Source of the DNA: a virus
DNA: 42,806 nucleotides
Virus record (IMG/VR): IMGVR_UViG_3300048066_000007
Coordinates: 1-42,806 of that record
Strand: one strand, 5' to 3'
The notes below the pieces were generated by a model that had not been told where the DNA came from, made no database searches, and saw nothing but the letters and a program-made list of their open reading frames with translations. The position numbers and the translations under genes were made by a program. Within the stretch, counting starts at the first letter, position 1. Every line of letters begins with the position of its first letter. Of the stretch, positions 25,010 through 32,652 are shown piece after piece.

Positions 25010-25585
25010 TTAAATCCACGCTTTGCCATTTACTTTTACTTTGGTAGGGCGTTGAATTATAGTCTGCCTTACACCTTCTCGAACACCATGATCTTTGACT
25101 TTAGCCATACACTCAACTGAATTGCCTTTGCCCCAATCATAAGACCCTTTGTAAATCACAATATTATCGTCAGCATCGCGGCAGATGTTGATGTAGCTTG
25201 TACCCCAGTTTCCACCATCCAACTCAACAACGTGCTTAACTGTGACAGTAAAAGCCTGACGCTCTCCCACTGTGCCGACAAACTCACACTTGCCATCTCT
25301 AGTAGCCCACTCAGCCTTTTGAGCCGCACGCTTGTCAATCATCTTGACCATAGCGTTACGCATATTGTCAGTTGGCTTACCAAACTTATTAATACCTCTT
25401 TTAACGGCTGATAAAAAACCTTCACCATTTGAATCTTCAAATTCAACAAAATCAATAATTTCTTGAGCGCGATCATCAGACGCGATCCAGTTTTTACGCT
25501 TTGTATTAGCGGCATTAGCCATTCTGTAATTGCGAATACTACTGTAATAGTTAGCTTCGCCTGGGTGATTATCTATATATGCCAT
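25010..25585 (-). CDS. independently transcribed cargo gene, OB-fold-like candidate
   Basis: 191 residues, soluble. The first 90 are helical and basic; residues about 95-175 (KCEFVGTVGERQAFTVTVKHVVEL, then INICRDADDNIVIYKGS, then RQTIIQRPTKVKVN) recall a small beta-barrel found in uncharacterised phage and plasmid proteins, possibly OB-fold-like. This is low-confidence. The gene has its own promoter (25620-25648), AAGGAA before the ATG, and a terminator right after the stop, and it separates the major capsid gene from the tail genes. This is the layout of a moron-type insertion. Confidence 0.65.
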   Translation of the reverse strand: MAYIDNHPGEANYYSSIRNYRMANAANTKRKNWIASDDRAQEIIDFVEFEDSNGEGFLSAVKRGINKFGKPTDNMRNAMVKMIDKRAAQKAEWATRDGKCEFVGTVGERQAFTVTVKHVVELDGGNWGTSYINICRDADDNIVIYKGSYDWGKGNSVECMAKVKDHGVREGVRQTIIQRPTKVKVNGKAWI

Positions 25586-25619
25586 TTTATAATTCCTTTA
25601 TTTCTCTACCTATATACAA

Positions 25620-25648
25620 TATATAGTACACTAAATAGAGTAATGCAA
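25620..25648 (-). promoter_or_regulatory. sigma70-like promoter P2
   Basis: On the - strand TTGCAT (25643-25648), a 17-base spacer and TATATA (25620-25625). From the last part of the spacer on it reads TTTAGTGTAC, TATATATTGTATATAG, which is nearly the same as at promoter P1 (2585-2613), with identical spacing. Downstream, AAGGAATTATAAAATG resembles the leader of the lone + strand gene at 33241. Confidence 0.85.
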
Positions 25649-25658
25649 GGGTTTAAAT

Positions 25659-25688
25659 AAAAAAAAGAGGCGACCCTAAGACCGCCTC
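25659..25688 (-). terminator. Rho-independent terminator after major capsid gene
   Basis: On the - strand GAGGCGGTC-TTAG-GGTCGCCTC makes a 9-base stem with two G-U pairs, followed by eight T. It begins about 30 bases after the capsid gene stop. The stem sequence is nearly the same as that of the terminator at 24972-25001. The G-U pairs turn into mismatches on the other strand, which supports - strand function. Confidence 0.92.
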
Positions 25689-25717
25689 GATTAATCAAAA
25701 TAATTTGATTTATTATA

Positions 25718-26617
25718 TTACGCGCCTTCTGATCCGAAGATACCACGCCAGTCAGTGAAGCCAAAAGAATAACGCTCACGCACTTTGTAGCGCACGTTAC
25801 CAGTTTCGAAATCACCTTCCATGCCTTTTTTCATAGGCGAGCGTTGGAACATTTTCAGTCCATCTGGAACATCAGTCTTGATGAAGAATGCGTCCGCATC
25901 TGTTAGACGACGCATCACATGATAACCTTGTGGTAAGTAACCACCAGATTTAATCGCATTGATGTCGTTGTCCGCAGTACCAGTGCGAAGTTGTGATTCC
26001 AACAAACGCTCTGCAACAAAAGTGTAAGCTGTTGGGATAACCAACTGCGTACCTTGAGCGGCAATTCTAAGACCACGATCATCTTTCATATCCGCTATTT
26101 GGATAAGAATTGACTCTAGTGATGTCTCAGACAAGTCAGCCGCTGTTGCTAACGTGTTAGACTGGTTACCATTTTGCGTTGGGTGAGATGTACTTAAAAG
26201 AGTAGTACCATCTCCACCATTTGCAGTAGTTGCGTTATTTAAAACATTTGCCGCTTTGATTTCCTTAGTGGAAGCCATTGAGCGTGCAAGTGCTTTTGTA
26301 TAACGAGAAGCAATTGAGCCATACTGACCATCTTCTTCAGCTTCCTCAGTAATTGAGAACGCTAAAGCAACTGTTTCATGTTGGTAACGTGCAGTCCATT
26401 GTTGACCAGCATCATCATAAGATACCGCTGAACCTTCAGACTTTGTTGGTGCAGTACCGAAACCAGATAGAAGTACATCTTCTTCAAACGCTTTTTGTGA
26501 AGTGTTTGATGAGAAGACTGCTTCATATTCAGCAGGGTAGCTGTCATATTCGAGGCCAAACAAGGTGTTTAGACCTGGCTCAAGCATTTTAGCAAAACTT
26601 GCTCTATTCATAGCCAT
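25718..26617 (-). CDS. major capsid protein, Mu gpT-like
   Basis: 299 residues. The pattern MNRASFAKMLEPGLNTLFGLEY, then AVSYDDAGQQWTARYQHETVALAFSITEEAEEDGQYG, and a C-terminal FETGNVRYKVRERYSFGFTDWRGIFG, follows the Mu major head subunit (gpT) type of the HK97 fold. It forms the icosahedral shell. AAGGA is nine bases before the first ATG; a second ATG two codons later is an alternative. The scaffold and decoration-like genes lie directly upstream, and a strong terminator follows. Confidence 0.85.
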   Translation of the reverse strand: MAMNRASFAKMLEPGLNTLFGLEYDSYPAEYEAVFSSNTSQKAFEEDVLLSGFGTAPTKSEGSAVSYDDAGQQWTARYQHETVALAFSITEEAEEDGQYGSIASRYTKALARSMASTKEIKAANVLNNATTANGGDGTTLLSTSHPTQNGNQSNTLATAADLSETSLESILIQIADMKDDRGLRIAAQGTQLVIPTAYTFVAERLLESQLRTGTADNDINAIKSGGYLPQGYHVMRRLTDADAFFIKTDVPDGLKMFQRSPMKKGMEGDFETGNVRYKVRERYSFGFTDWRGIFGSEGA

Positions 26618-26632
26618 GATTTAAATCCTTCC

Positions 26633-27187
26633 TTAAATACCAGCGACATTAGTACCAAGAAGGTGTTCGTTAATCGTAACCTCCATGATCGCGTTCGCAC
26701 CAAAAGCATTGTCAGGTGCATCGTAAAGCGCAACGATCTTGCAAGAAGCTATTCCTGCCGCCATTGTGCCACTCAGTTCAAATCCAGATTGACCTGTTAA
26801 AGTCGAACCTGCCCCTGCAACAACATCACAGCAATTCATGATATTTGTTTGTGCAGGAGTTCCAGCAGACTGTGCTTTAAACACTGTGTACGGATCATCA
26901 TATACATAAGCAATGATGTCAGTAGCAACTGTGCCTGAAGGCCAATACTCACTGTAAACATATGATCCATCTGCGGCTGTATATGAACAACCATCGAATA
27001 CACCAATGTTGTTGGTTTCTGTTGCAGAATGAGGAGTAATAGTACCAGCCGCAACAACAATAACCATATCACCTTTGAAGATGTTTTCTGCAAGTCCACT
27101 TGCAATAGTATATTTGTTGGTGCGAGGCGCATTACCGCTCATGTGACGAATCGGGACAAACCCGAATGCGGCGTCTACATTTGCCAT
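26633..27187 (-). CDS. capsid decoration/head protein
   Basis: 184 residues. It begins MANVDAAFGFVPIRHMSGN and continues with FKGDMVIVVAAGTITPH and YVYDDPYTVFKAQ, a pattern found in small head proteins encoded just before the major capsid gene in many marine phages. It is probably a beta-rich decoration or minor head protein that binds the outer capsid. Whether it stabilises the shell cannot be told from sequence. A gap of 15 bases separates it from the capsid gene. Confidence 0.65.
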   Translation of the reverse strand: MANVDAAFGFVPIRHMSGNAPRTNKYTIASGLAENIFKGDMVIVVAAGTITPHSATETNNIGVFDGCSYTAADGSYVYSEYWPSGTVATDIIAYVYDDPYTVFKAQSAGTPAQTNIMNCCDVVAGAGSTLTGQSGFELSGTMAAGIASCKIVALYDAPDNAFGANAIMEVTINEHLLGTNVAGI

Positions 27188-27211
27188 TTTTTCGCTCCTA
27201 TAGCGTTAGAG

Positions 27212-27694
27212 TTAATCGCTCATGGCAGAAAGATTTCTACCGCGACTTGAGGAAGACTTCCGTTCTTGATAGATTGGTTGTCCGTTACGTCGTCCTAAAG
27301 CATCTAGATCACTAGCAATTGATTCATTTTGCTCACCATTCTTACTAGAATAGTATTCTTTCATTGATCTATGCCGTTCTTCTGGCATTTCACAAAGCAA
27401 CATTCCTTCAATTCCTACACAACCTGCCCACTGTCCGTGATTGATAGTCGGAAACAACTTACTCTTCACAGTCTCAGCTTTGCGTGCTTCCCATCCTTCA
27501 CGCATACGTTTGTATACGTTGTCTGGCGTATCCTTCCCTTGAATCGAGGTAGCTACCCACCTTTGGACGAAACCTGGACGAGCTTCGGGTGCATCCAAAA
27601 GTGCTGGGGGTTTCCATGAGGTTTCTTGACGAGCTTGCTCATCTCTCACAGAGTTTCGAGTTTCGTCTGCGCGCACGTTTCTATTCTCAGTCAT
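27212..27694 (-). CDS. conserved protein between scaffold and head genes
   Basis: 160 residues. A compact motif set (KPPALLDAPEARPGFVQRWV, then GKDTPDNVYKRMREGWEAR, FPTI, GMLLCEMPEERHRSM) is familiar from several phages but has no assigned function. It is highly charged with no membrane segment. Located between the scaffold and the decoration-like gene, it is a candidate assembly factor. The final 30 residues are Ser/Arg-rich. Confidence 0.6.
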   Translation of the reverse strand: MTENRNVRADETRNSVRDEQARQETSWKPPALLDAPEARPGFVQRWVATSIQGKDTPDNVYKRMREGWEARKAETVKSKLFPTINHGQWAGCVGIEGMLLCEMPEERHRSMKEYYSSKNGEQNESIASDLDALGRRNGQPIYQERKSSSSRGRNLSAMSD

Positions 27695-28608
27695 TATCTG
27701 GCTCCTTTTTGACGCCGTATTTCAGCTTCATATTGTTTAAGACCTTTTTCATCAGTGATTCCAAGTTCTCTAGCCATTTTGAGTTGTTCTTGCGACATTC
27801 TCACTCTATTGCCCTTGTAGTTTGACGAACCGCCTGTAGTTGGGGCGACTGGGGGTCTACTTTTTGCTCGTGGTCTACTTGGACTTGATCCCGAAGATAA
27901 CTCAGGAAAAACCTTTTGTAAACGATTGTTTAGATGATCGTAATATTCATCAGAATTTTTGTCGTAACCTTCTAAGTCAAGTTGGACATCAATTGCACGA
28001 GCCGCCGCAGTTTCACGTTCAAAGCCAGCGGCATTAAACCAATTGTTTTGTTGCCACCACGACATAGCTTTTTGTGGAGCTGGGTTTTGCACAGCTTGTT
28101 GTGCGCGCCCAACTGTTGGAGATACAGCACGTTGCTGTTGTTGTTGCTTTTGCATCTCTGCAATTCGCATAGCCGCTCTCATGTCAGCCATTTGCTCTTG
28201 GAAGTTTACTTGAGCTTCTGTGTCACCTTCCTCCACAGCCTTGTGTAAAGCCTGTTTAGTTTGGCTGTAGCGATCATTGAACAGTTGCTCTGCGGATTGC
28301 TGAGAGCCTTGCTCTAGTCGCTCTAGTCGTTTCTGAAGCTGTGCATTTTGCTCTTGTATCTGTCGAGACTGTATTTCAGCGTCTCTACGTTGACTGACAA
28401 GTTTTTGAATACGCTTCTGGACTTTCGGCCCATAGTCGTCTTCTTCTTGTTCTGGCTTTGCTTGTTGCTTTTCTTCTGCAACATCTTTCGCCTCTTCAGC
28501 CGCTTCTTGAACTGGATCTTCTACGACTTCGATTTCAAAATCTTCAGAGCTTCCTTTAGCTCTTTTGATCTCGTCTTCGATTTCTTTCATTACATTGCTT
28601 TCTACCAT
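27694..28608 (-). CDS. capsid scaffolding protein
   Basis: 304 residues from the ATG at 28608 (upstream GGGGTGA; the frame also has a GTG at 28617). The sequence is highly charged and helical: an acidic N-terminus (EEAKDVAEEKQQ, EEDD), a long Gln-rich coiled coil at about 85-160, a WWQQNNWFNAAGFERE region, and a basic C-terminus. This is the composition expected of a scaffold that binds the capsid protein with its C-terminus and leaves the prohead before packaging. Position just upstream of head genes supports it. Confidence 0.75.
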   Translation of the reverse strand: MVESNVMKEIEDEIKRAKGSSEDFEIEVVEDPVQEAAEEAKDVAEEKQQAKPEQEEDDYGPKVQKRIQKLVSQRRDAEIQSRQIQEQNAQLQKRLERLEQGSQQSAEQLFNDRYSQTKQALHKAVEEGDTEAQVNFQEQMADMRAAMRIAEMQKQQQQQRAVSPTVGRAQQAVQNPAPQKAMSWWQQNNWFNAAGFERETAAARAIDVQLDLEGYDKNSDEYYDHLNNRLQKVFPELSSGSSPSRPRAKSRPPVAPTTGGSSNYKGNRVRMSQEQLKMARELGITDEKGLKQYEAEIRRQKGAR

Positions 28609-28613
28609 TTGGT

Positions 28614-29027
28614 TCACCCCACATACGCGGCGACTTCAACACCTTCTGGCAAAATCGATGTTATTTCATCATCATTTAGCAGAAGGAACTTAACGCCTTT
28701 TACAACAAGTTTCTGACCAGCATATTTTCCATAGGTTATGCGATCTCCGACCTTTGGACTTACATCGGCACGCCATCGCTTGCCAGTGTCTCTGTCCCGA
28801 TACGCTAAATCACCCAAGGCGCAAACTGTGCCATGAGCAGTAAGGTATTCTTCATTGTCTTGTGATATTGTTGGCAGATGTAAGCCACCTGCTGTTTTAG
28901 TTTTAACCTGATTAGGTTGAACCAAGACCTTCCAATTTAAAGGTATCGGCAGTTGCTTTGAACTGATCTCTGATTCAGTTTCTTCGTCTTTATATATTCT
29001 GTCATGTTGATGAGACACGTTATACAT
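28614..29027 (-). CDS. GroES-like co-chaperonin
   Basis: 137 residues. After a 25-residue N-terminal tail come LNWKVLVQPNQ, a mobile-loop segment KTKTAGGLHLP at 42-52, GTVCALG, KVGDRITYGKYAGQ at 92-105 and LLLNDDEI at 115-122, the GroES (chaperonin-10) order. It would replace host GroES on GroEL to fold the capsid protein, as T4 gp31 does. It lies immediately upstream of the scaffold and capsid genes. Confidence 0.82.
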   Translation of the reverse strand: MYNVSHQHDRIYKDEETESEISSKQLPIPLNWKVLVQPNQVKTKTAGGLHLPTISQDNEEYLTAHGTVCALGDLAYRDRDTGKRWRADVSPKVGDRITYGKYAGQKLVVKGVKFLLLNDDEITSILPEGVEVAAYVG

Positions 29028-29217
29028 CCTCTTCGTTTATATTTTTAATCGTTTCGAGGATAATATCTGACGCTTGCATTAAGCCTTCAGATATACCCAC
29101 GTTCTTCTGATATGAATTGAAATCGGAAATCCGACCTTCAACCATACTTTTAGCTATTTCTAGCTTCTCCTTCTCCAGATTTTTTCGGATCTGTTGGAGC
29201 AGATCGCTGACTGTCAT
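29020..29217 (-). CDS. small helical phage protein
   Basis: 65 residues from ATG 29217, with AGGAGG six to nine bases upstream (a GTG at 29226 sits inside that site and is rejected). It reads MTVSDLLQQIRKNLEKEKLEIAKSMV and ISDFNSYQKNVGISEGL, a pattern I have seen in small unannotated late genes of marine phages. It is helical, probably dimeric, function unknown. It overlaps the end of the micro-gene at 29150 in another frame and the start of the GroES-like gene by eight bases. Confidence 0.6.
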   Translation of the reverse strand: MTVSDLLQQIRKNLEKEKLEIAKSMVEGRISDFNSYQKNVGISEGLMQASDIILETIKNINEEDV

Positions 29218-29284
29218 TCTTGACACCTCCTGTCATGGAGACACCTGTAACATGAACAGTTACGTCTTTACTTTCTGAAGCCAT
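29150..29284 (-). CDS. micro-gene overlapping its neighbour
   Basis: 44 residues. Its ATG overlaps the previous stop as TAATG, and its 3' end overlaps the next gene in a different frame by 68 bases. The first half (MASESKDVTVHVTGVSMTGG) looks like a short beta hairpin; the second half is polar. It is too short to recognise. Translation is plausible from the coupling but not proven. Confidence 0.4.
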   Translation of the reverse strand: MASESKDVTVHVTGVSMTGGVKNDSQRSAPTDPKKSGEGEARNS

Positions 29285-29412
29285 TAATATCTCCCTTTTG
29301 ATTTGGCCTTCTTCTTCTTTACTGTTTTTTTCTTTGTTTTAACAGCTTTCTTTTTTCCGTACTTCATTTTACTTCCTCCAGTCATTAACTTTCCAAAACT
29401 TGCGCGGTTCAT
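29284..29412 (-). CDS. micro-gene, Lys-rich protein
   Basis: 42 residues ending in a run of lysines (VKTKKKTVKKKKAKSKGRY). The first eight residues MNRASFGK nearly repeat the N-terminus of the major capsid protein (MNRASFAK). The start overlaps the upstream stop as ATGA. A second in-frame ATG at 29367 has a perfect GGAGG site and would give 27 residues without the capsid-like part. A DNA-binding or capsid-interior role is inferred. Confidence 0.55.
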   Translation of the reverse strand: MNRASFGKLMTGGSKMKYGKKKAVKTKKKTVKKKKAKSKGRY

Positions 29413-29936
29413 CTGTACATTGATCCTGACTTAAAACTAAGTTTACTTTTTAAATTACCTAAAAACCTAATAACAGGTGGGGCGGCTTTTGATAATCCTA
29501 AACCAAATCCAGCACCCAATACAGCATTAGTTGCACCTTCAGACAAACGCTCATCAGGTTCGCCTATTCCATATCCATGAATAAATCCACCTAAAGCTCC
29601 AACTCCAGTTGGCCCTACTTTTTGTAAAGTTTTTGCAACTAATCCAGTTAAAGCGGCAGGAACTGAGACAGGAGCAGACATAAACATTCCAGCGGCTACT
29701 GGCGCAAATCCTGCTACATCCATTGCTATTGCTTTTTTTGGATTTTCGTTTTCATATCTATTAGCACTTTCTACAGCACTTCTTCTAGCTTGCTCAAACT
29801 CTTCTCCGCTTATTTGACCAGTTTTAAATAAGGCTTCCAATTCATCTCCAAAACCAAACAAAAAACTTTGTCCAGCATATCGTGCCGCGCCACCAGAATT
29901 TTCTGGAATATTATCTATAAATTGTTCATCAGCCAT
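29409..29936 (-). CDS. membrane-active virion protein, related to 3368-5398
   Basis: 175 residues. It has the order SFLFGFGDELEAL, then E-ARRS...ENENP, then hydrophobic Ala/Gly segments (FAPVAAGMFM, VGALGGFIHGYGIG). The same order of motifs (YADETIAGIKA, E-R, hydrophobic Gly/Ala run) is seen in the N-terminal part of the protein at 3368-5398. A membrane-penetrating module used during DNA ejection is likely. It is ATGA-coupled downstream. Confidence 0.55.
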   Translation of the reverse strand: MADEQFIDNIPENSGGAARYAGQSFLFGFGDELEALFKTGQISGEEFEQARRSAVESANRYENENPKKAIAMDVAGFAPVAAGMFMSAPVSVPAALTGLVAKTLQKVGPTGVGALGGFIHGYGIGEPDERLSEGATNAVLGAGFGLGLSKAAPPVIRFLGNLKSKLSFKSGSMYR

Positions 29937-30127
29937 TACACGCTCCCACCTGACAACTCACGCGCCAGTATCTTTAATGTATCCGCAAAGCCTTTATCTA
30001 GCTCTTTAGCGGCTATTGCAAACTTTCTGGGAGAAATGTCATCAGACTTTAGACCACGGCGTTCTAAGAAGCTCTTTGCCGCTCTGATCTCTGCTTGCGC
30101 TACTTTTTTAACTGCCGCTTTAGCCAT
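29936..30127 (-). CDS. small helical protein
   Basis: 63 residues, Ala/Lys-rich with two amphipathic helices (AAVKKVAQAEIRAAKSFLERR and FAIAAKELDKGFADTLKIL). No family recognised. It shares one base with its neighbours at both ends (TAATG type), so it is almost certainly translated. It lies between the polyvalent-like protein and the membrane-active protein; it may be an accessory of one of them. Confidence 0.55.
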   Translation of the reverse strand: MAKAAVKKVAQAEIRAAKSFLERRGLKSDDISPRKFAIAAKELDKGFADTLKILARELSGGSV

Positions 30128-32097
30128 TACATTTGATCTCCGTTTTCGTTTTCACCCATACTATTTAACGCACCATAACTAATTATAGGCGCAATCGCCG
30201 CAGTAGGTACACCCTTTTTAATTACTGACTCTCTAAACTCTGGCGTTATCTGAATACCTCTTGAACTAAAAGGTTCACTAGTATTTTGACCTGCTATTGG
30301 CGGTGGGTCTAAAAATACTTGTCCTATCGGGGGATTTACATCAAACTTTTTAAGAAATTTCTTTAATCTATTTTGAGTGTCGGTTTTATAAAACTTTTCT
30401 GTACCTGGCTCTAAATCTTCAATATTTTTTCCAGTAACTTTAGCAATTGCCCCTATATCGTCAGGAAATGTTAAATAATCAACATTTGGATTGTTTACAG
30501 CATCCAGAATAGATTTGCCTATTATTTGGTCTACCCACTTGTCTTGAGATGACATAAATGGCGCGCCTGCTTTCTTAAATCCTTGCTCACCACTAAAATT
30601 ATCAAGCTCTATTTTTTTCATTTCGTTTCTGGCGTCAAGTATGTCCATTTTAAGCAACATATTGTCAGCATTTAAATTGCCGTAATATCTTCTGAAACCT
30701 TCATTTAGCCAATCTACTGGCTTTGACGCCATATATTCCTGAACAGCGTCAACGCCCAATGGCTCTCTAGTCCAAGCAGTTTGCATTCTGCGAGAAAGTG
30801 GCTCATCAACAATTCTTTTGTCATCTTTGGCAAGTAAATTTACACCTCTAAACTCGTCAAAGTTGTAAAGCTGATAATGTAAAAACTCTAGTTCATCTTC
30901 ATTCATTAATGATGTATCTAATGGAAGCTCATCTTTAATTTTAAAAGCACTCGCCATGTCTTTAAAGCTATCGTTTTGCTTTGTTGGGTCTTTAATTATT
31001 TTATTTATTTGAAAAATAGCCGCTTCACGCCCAAGTCTACCCAACTCTTCTTGGTTTAAATTATTGGCAAACATCTTTCGATTATTTTCTCTAAGTTTGT
31101 TAGAGTCAATTCTTGCCTTTTCATTTAGTTCGTTAAATCTAGCAACTAATAAACTTTCATCGTAATTTCTGGTTTCAAGTCTAGGTAAGTTTCTTTTCTT
31201 TTCATATATTGGTTCTGGATCAGTAAGATCTTTACCTTGCTGAAGTTTTTGAAATGGATCTGATTGCCCTTCACCAACATACATAGCTTTTTCACCCGAA
31301 CGTGTCGGAAAAATACCTGTTCTGCTGTGCATTACTGTACTAATAGCATCGTCTCCAAAATGACCACTTTCAGCAGTCTGAAGAATATTTATTCTTCTTG
31401 TTGGATCAAAGTATCGAAATAAATTTTCTGTGTAGTTTTCAGCACCTTCTGGGAAATAATCTGAATATTGAGTGTCACCTGCACCAAAAACTCTAGGTGT
31501 TTCTATGTTATTTCTATCATAAAATGAAGGAGGATCTGCATCATAGGAGTCTATCAGTGATTGACGAAACCGACTTGTTAAGTAAGTATCTATATCGTCA
31601 CCATTATTTTCAATATCTCTAAGAATATCTGAATTAGTATCACCATAGCTTCCATACGCAACATCAGATTCAAATGGCACTAGATCGTCAGGGTTAGATT
31701 TCATCTCATCAAGAATATTTAACTTAGCTTCATTGACCATATCTGTATCTTGCATAACTTCTCTTACAGCCAATTCCCTTCTTTCCTCTCTGGTCAAAAA
31801 ATCCGTTTCACCAGTTAATCCTGAATCAACTTTTCTTGTGTTTATTTCAAGTCTGGGATCATTTTCAGTAAGGTATTGAATAATTTCACTTTTAGTAACC
31901 TTTTTACCTTTAAAGAAATCATCTGCGCCAGACCACTCTAGCTCATCTGACTTTGCTCCATTCCTTAACATCATAGCTTTTAATTGTTCGTAAGAGCCTT
32001 TTTCTTGCAACAATTCTTTAGCCGCCTTTATGCTTGGACTAAAAAATTTAGCTAAAGCACCTAATACATAGTCAGTAGGTTTTGATAAATTAGCCAT
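30127..32097 (-). CDS. large polyvalent-protein-like virion protein
   Basis: 656 residues from the ATG at 32097, one base after the upstream stop; an ATG at 32154 would overlap it. It is highly charged throughout. Two segments recall conserved blocks of phage and conjugative-element polyvalent proteins: TVMHSRTGIFPTRSGEKAMY followed by VGEGQSD, and a late region with DKWVDQIIGKSILDAV, YLTFPDD and KFYKTDTQNRLKKFLKKF. In those families this domain travels into the recipient cell with DNA. Function in this phage is inferred from that. No catalytic residues are assigned. Confidence 0.55.
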   Translation of the reverse strand: MANLSKPTDYVLGALAKFFSPSIKAAKELLQEKGSYEQLKAMMLRNGAKSDELEWSGADDFFKGKKVTKSEIIQYLTENDPRLEINTRKVDSGLTGETDFLTREERRELAVREVMQDTDMVNEAKLNILDEMKSNPDDLVPFESDVAYGSYGDTNSDILRDIENNGDDIDTYLTSRFRQSLIDSYDADPPSFYDRNNIETPRVFGAGDTQYSDYFPEGAENYTENLFRYFDPTRRINILQTAESGHFGDDAISTVMHSRTGIFPTRSGEKAMYVGEGQSDPFQKLQQGKDLTDPEPIYEKKRNLPRLETRNYDESLLVARFNELNEKARIDSNKLRENNRKMFANNLNQEELGRLGREAAIFQINKIIKDPTKQNDSFKDMASAFKIKDELPLDTSLMNEDELEFLHYQLYNFDEFRGVNLLAKDDKRIVDEPLSRRMQTAWTREPLGVDAVQEYMASKPVDWLNEGFRRYYGNLNADNMLLKMDILDARNEMKKIELDNFSGEQGFKKAGAPFMSSQDKWVDQIIGKSILDAVNNPNVDYLTFPDDIGAIAKVTGKNIEDLEPGTEKFYKTDTQNRLKKFLKKFDVNPPIGQVFLDPPPIAGQNTSEPFSSRGIQITPEFRESVIKKGVPTAAIAPIISYGALNSMGENENGDQM

Positions 32098-32098
32098 A

Positions 32099-32356
32099 TC
32101 ACCACGCCTTACATGACCAGTATCTGGCCTTTGTCTTTGGGCCAGGGTTGTCACAATTATGACGCGCTCTGAAGCTCTTTCTACGACCTGCCTGTGCTTT
32201 CTTAATCTTCATATTGGCATCCCCAAAGGTAACTTTCTTAACTTTATCGCCATCAGTCACATATACAACAGACTTCTTCTTGCCATAAGATGGTTCGCCT
32301 TTAGCTATTCTGCGTGGCTTGTTTAGAGTTACAGTCCTACCTTGGTATTTTGCCAT
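32099..32356 (-). CDS. small basic conserved phage protein
   Basis: 85 residues. The C-terminus (GRRKSFRARHNCDNPGPKT followed by KARYWSCKAW) is a striking Arg/Trp/Cys motif I recognise from small proteins of diverse marine phages, including T4-like ones. Two cysteines and a histidine could bind metal. The N-terminal half is Lys-rich and beta-like. Function unknown. It is TAATG-coupled upstream. Confidence 0.65.
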   Translation of the reverse strand: MAKYQGRTVTLNKPRRIAKGEPSYGKKKSVVYVTDGDKVKKVTFGDANMKIKKAQAGRRKSFRARHNCDNPGPKTKARYWSCKAW

Positions 32357-32652
32357 TATTCTAAACCTCCAAATAAATCATTGTATTCTGGCACAACTTC
32401 TTGTGCATCCTTCGCCATCTGTATTTTAATTGCATTAGCATCACGAGGGTCTATAACACTTTGAAGCGCACCTCTATCCAATACCTGTTGAATAGCTTCA
32501 TCAGATGCGGAAGCAATTGAAGATATGTCATTTTTGTCTATTCCATTTTGCTTTGCAATGTCAGCAAGTTTTTGGTTCGAATTAATATTAAAACCAAATA
32601 ATGTACGACCCATAGACATAGCTAAATTTTTTAAAGAACCATAATTAGGCAT
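32356..32652 (-). CDS. small helical protein, unknown
   Basis: 98 residues, neutral and helical, without the Lys-rich character of its neighbours. The N-terminus MPNYGSLKNLAMSMGRTLFGF resembles MPNYKDFLLKLGNKVGL at the start of the 33432 gene, so the two may share a short targeting segment. TAATG couples it to both sides. No known family. Confidence 0.5.
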   Translation of the reverse strand: MPNYGSLKNLAMSMGRTLFGFNINSNQKLADIAKQNGIDKNDISSIASASDEAIQQVLDRGALQSVIDPRDANAIKIQMAKDAQEVVPEYNDLFGGLE

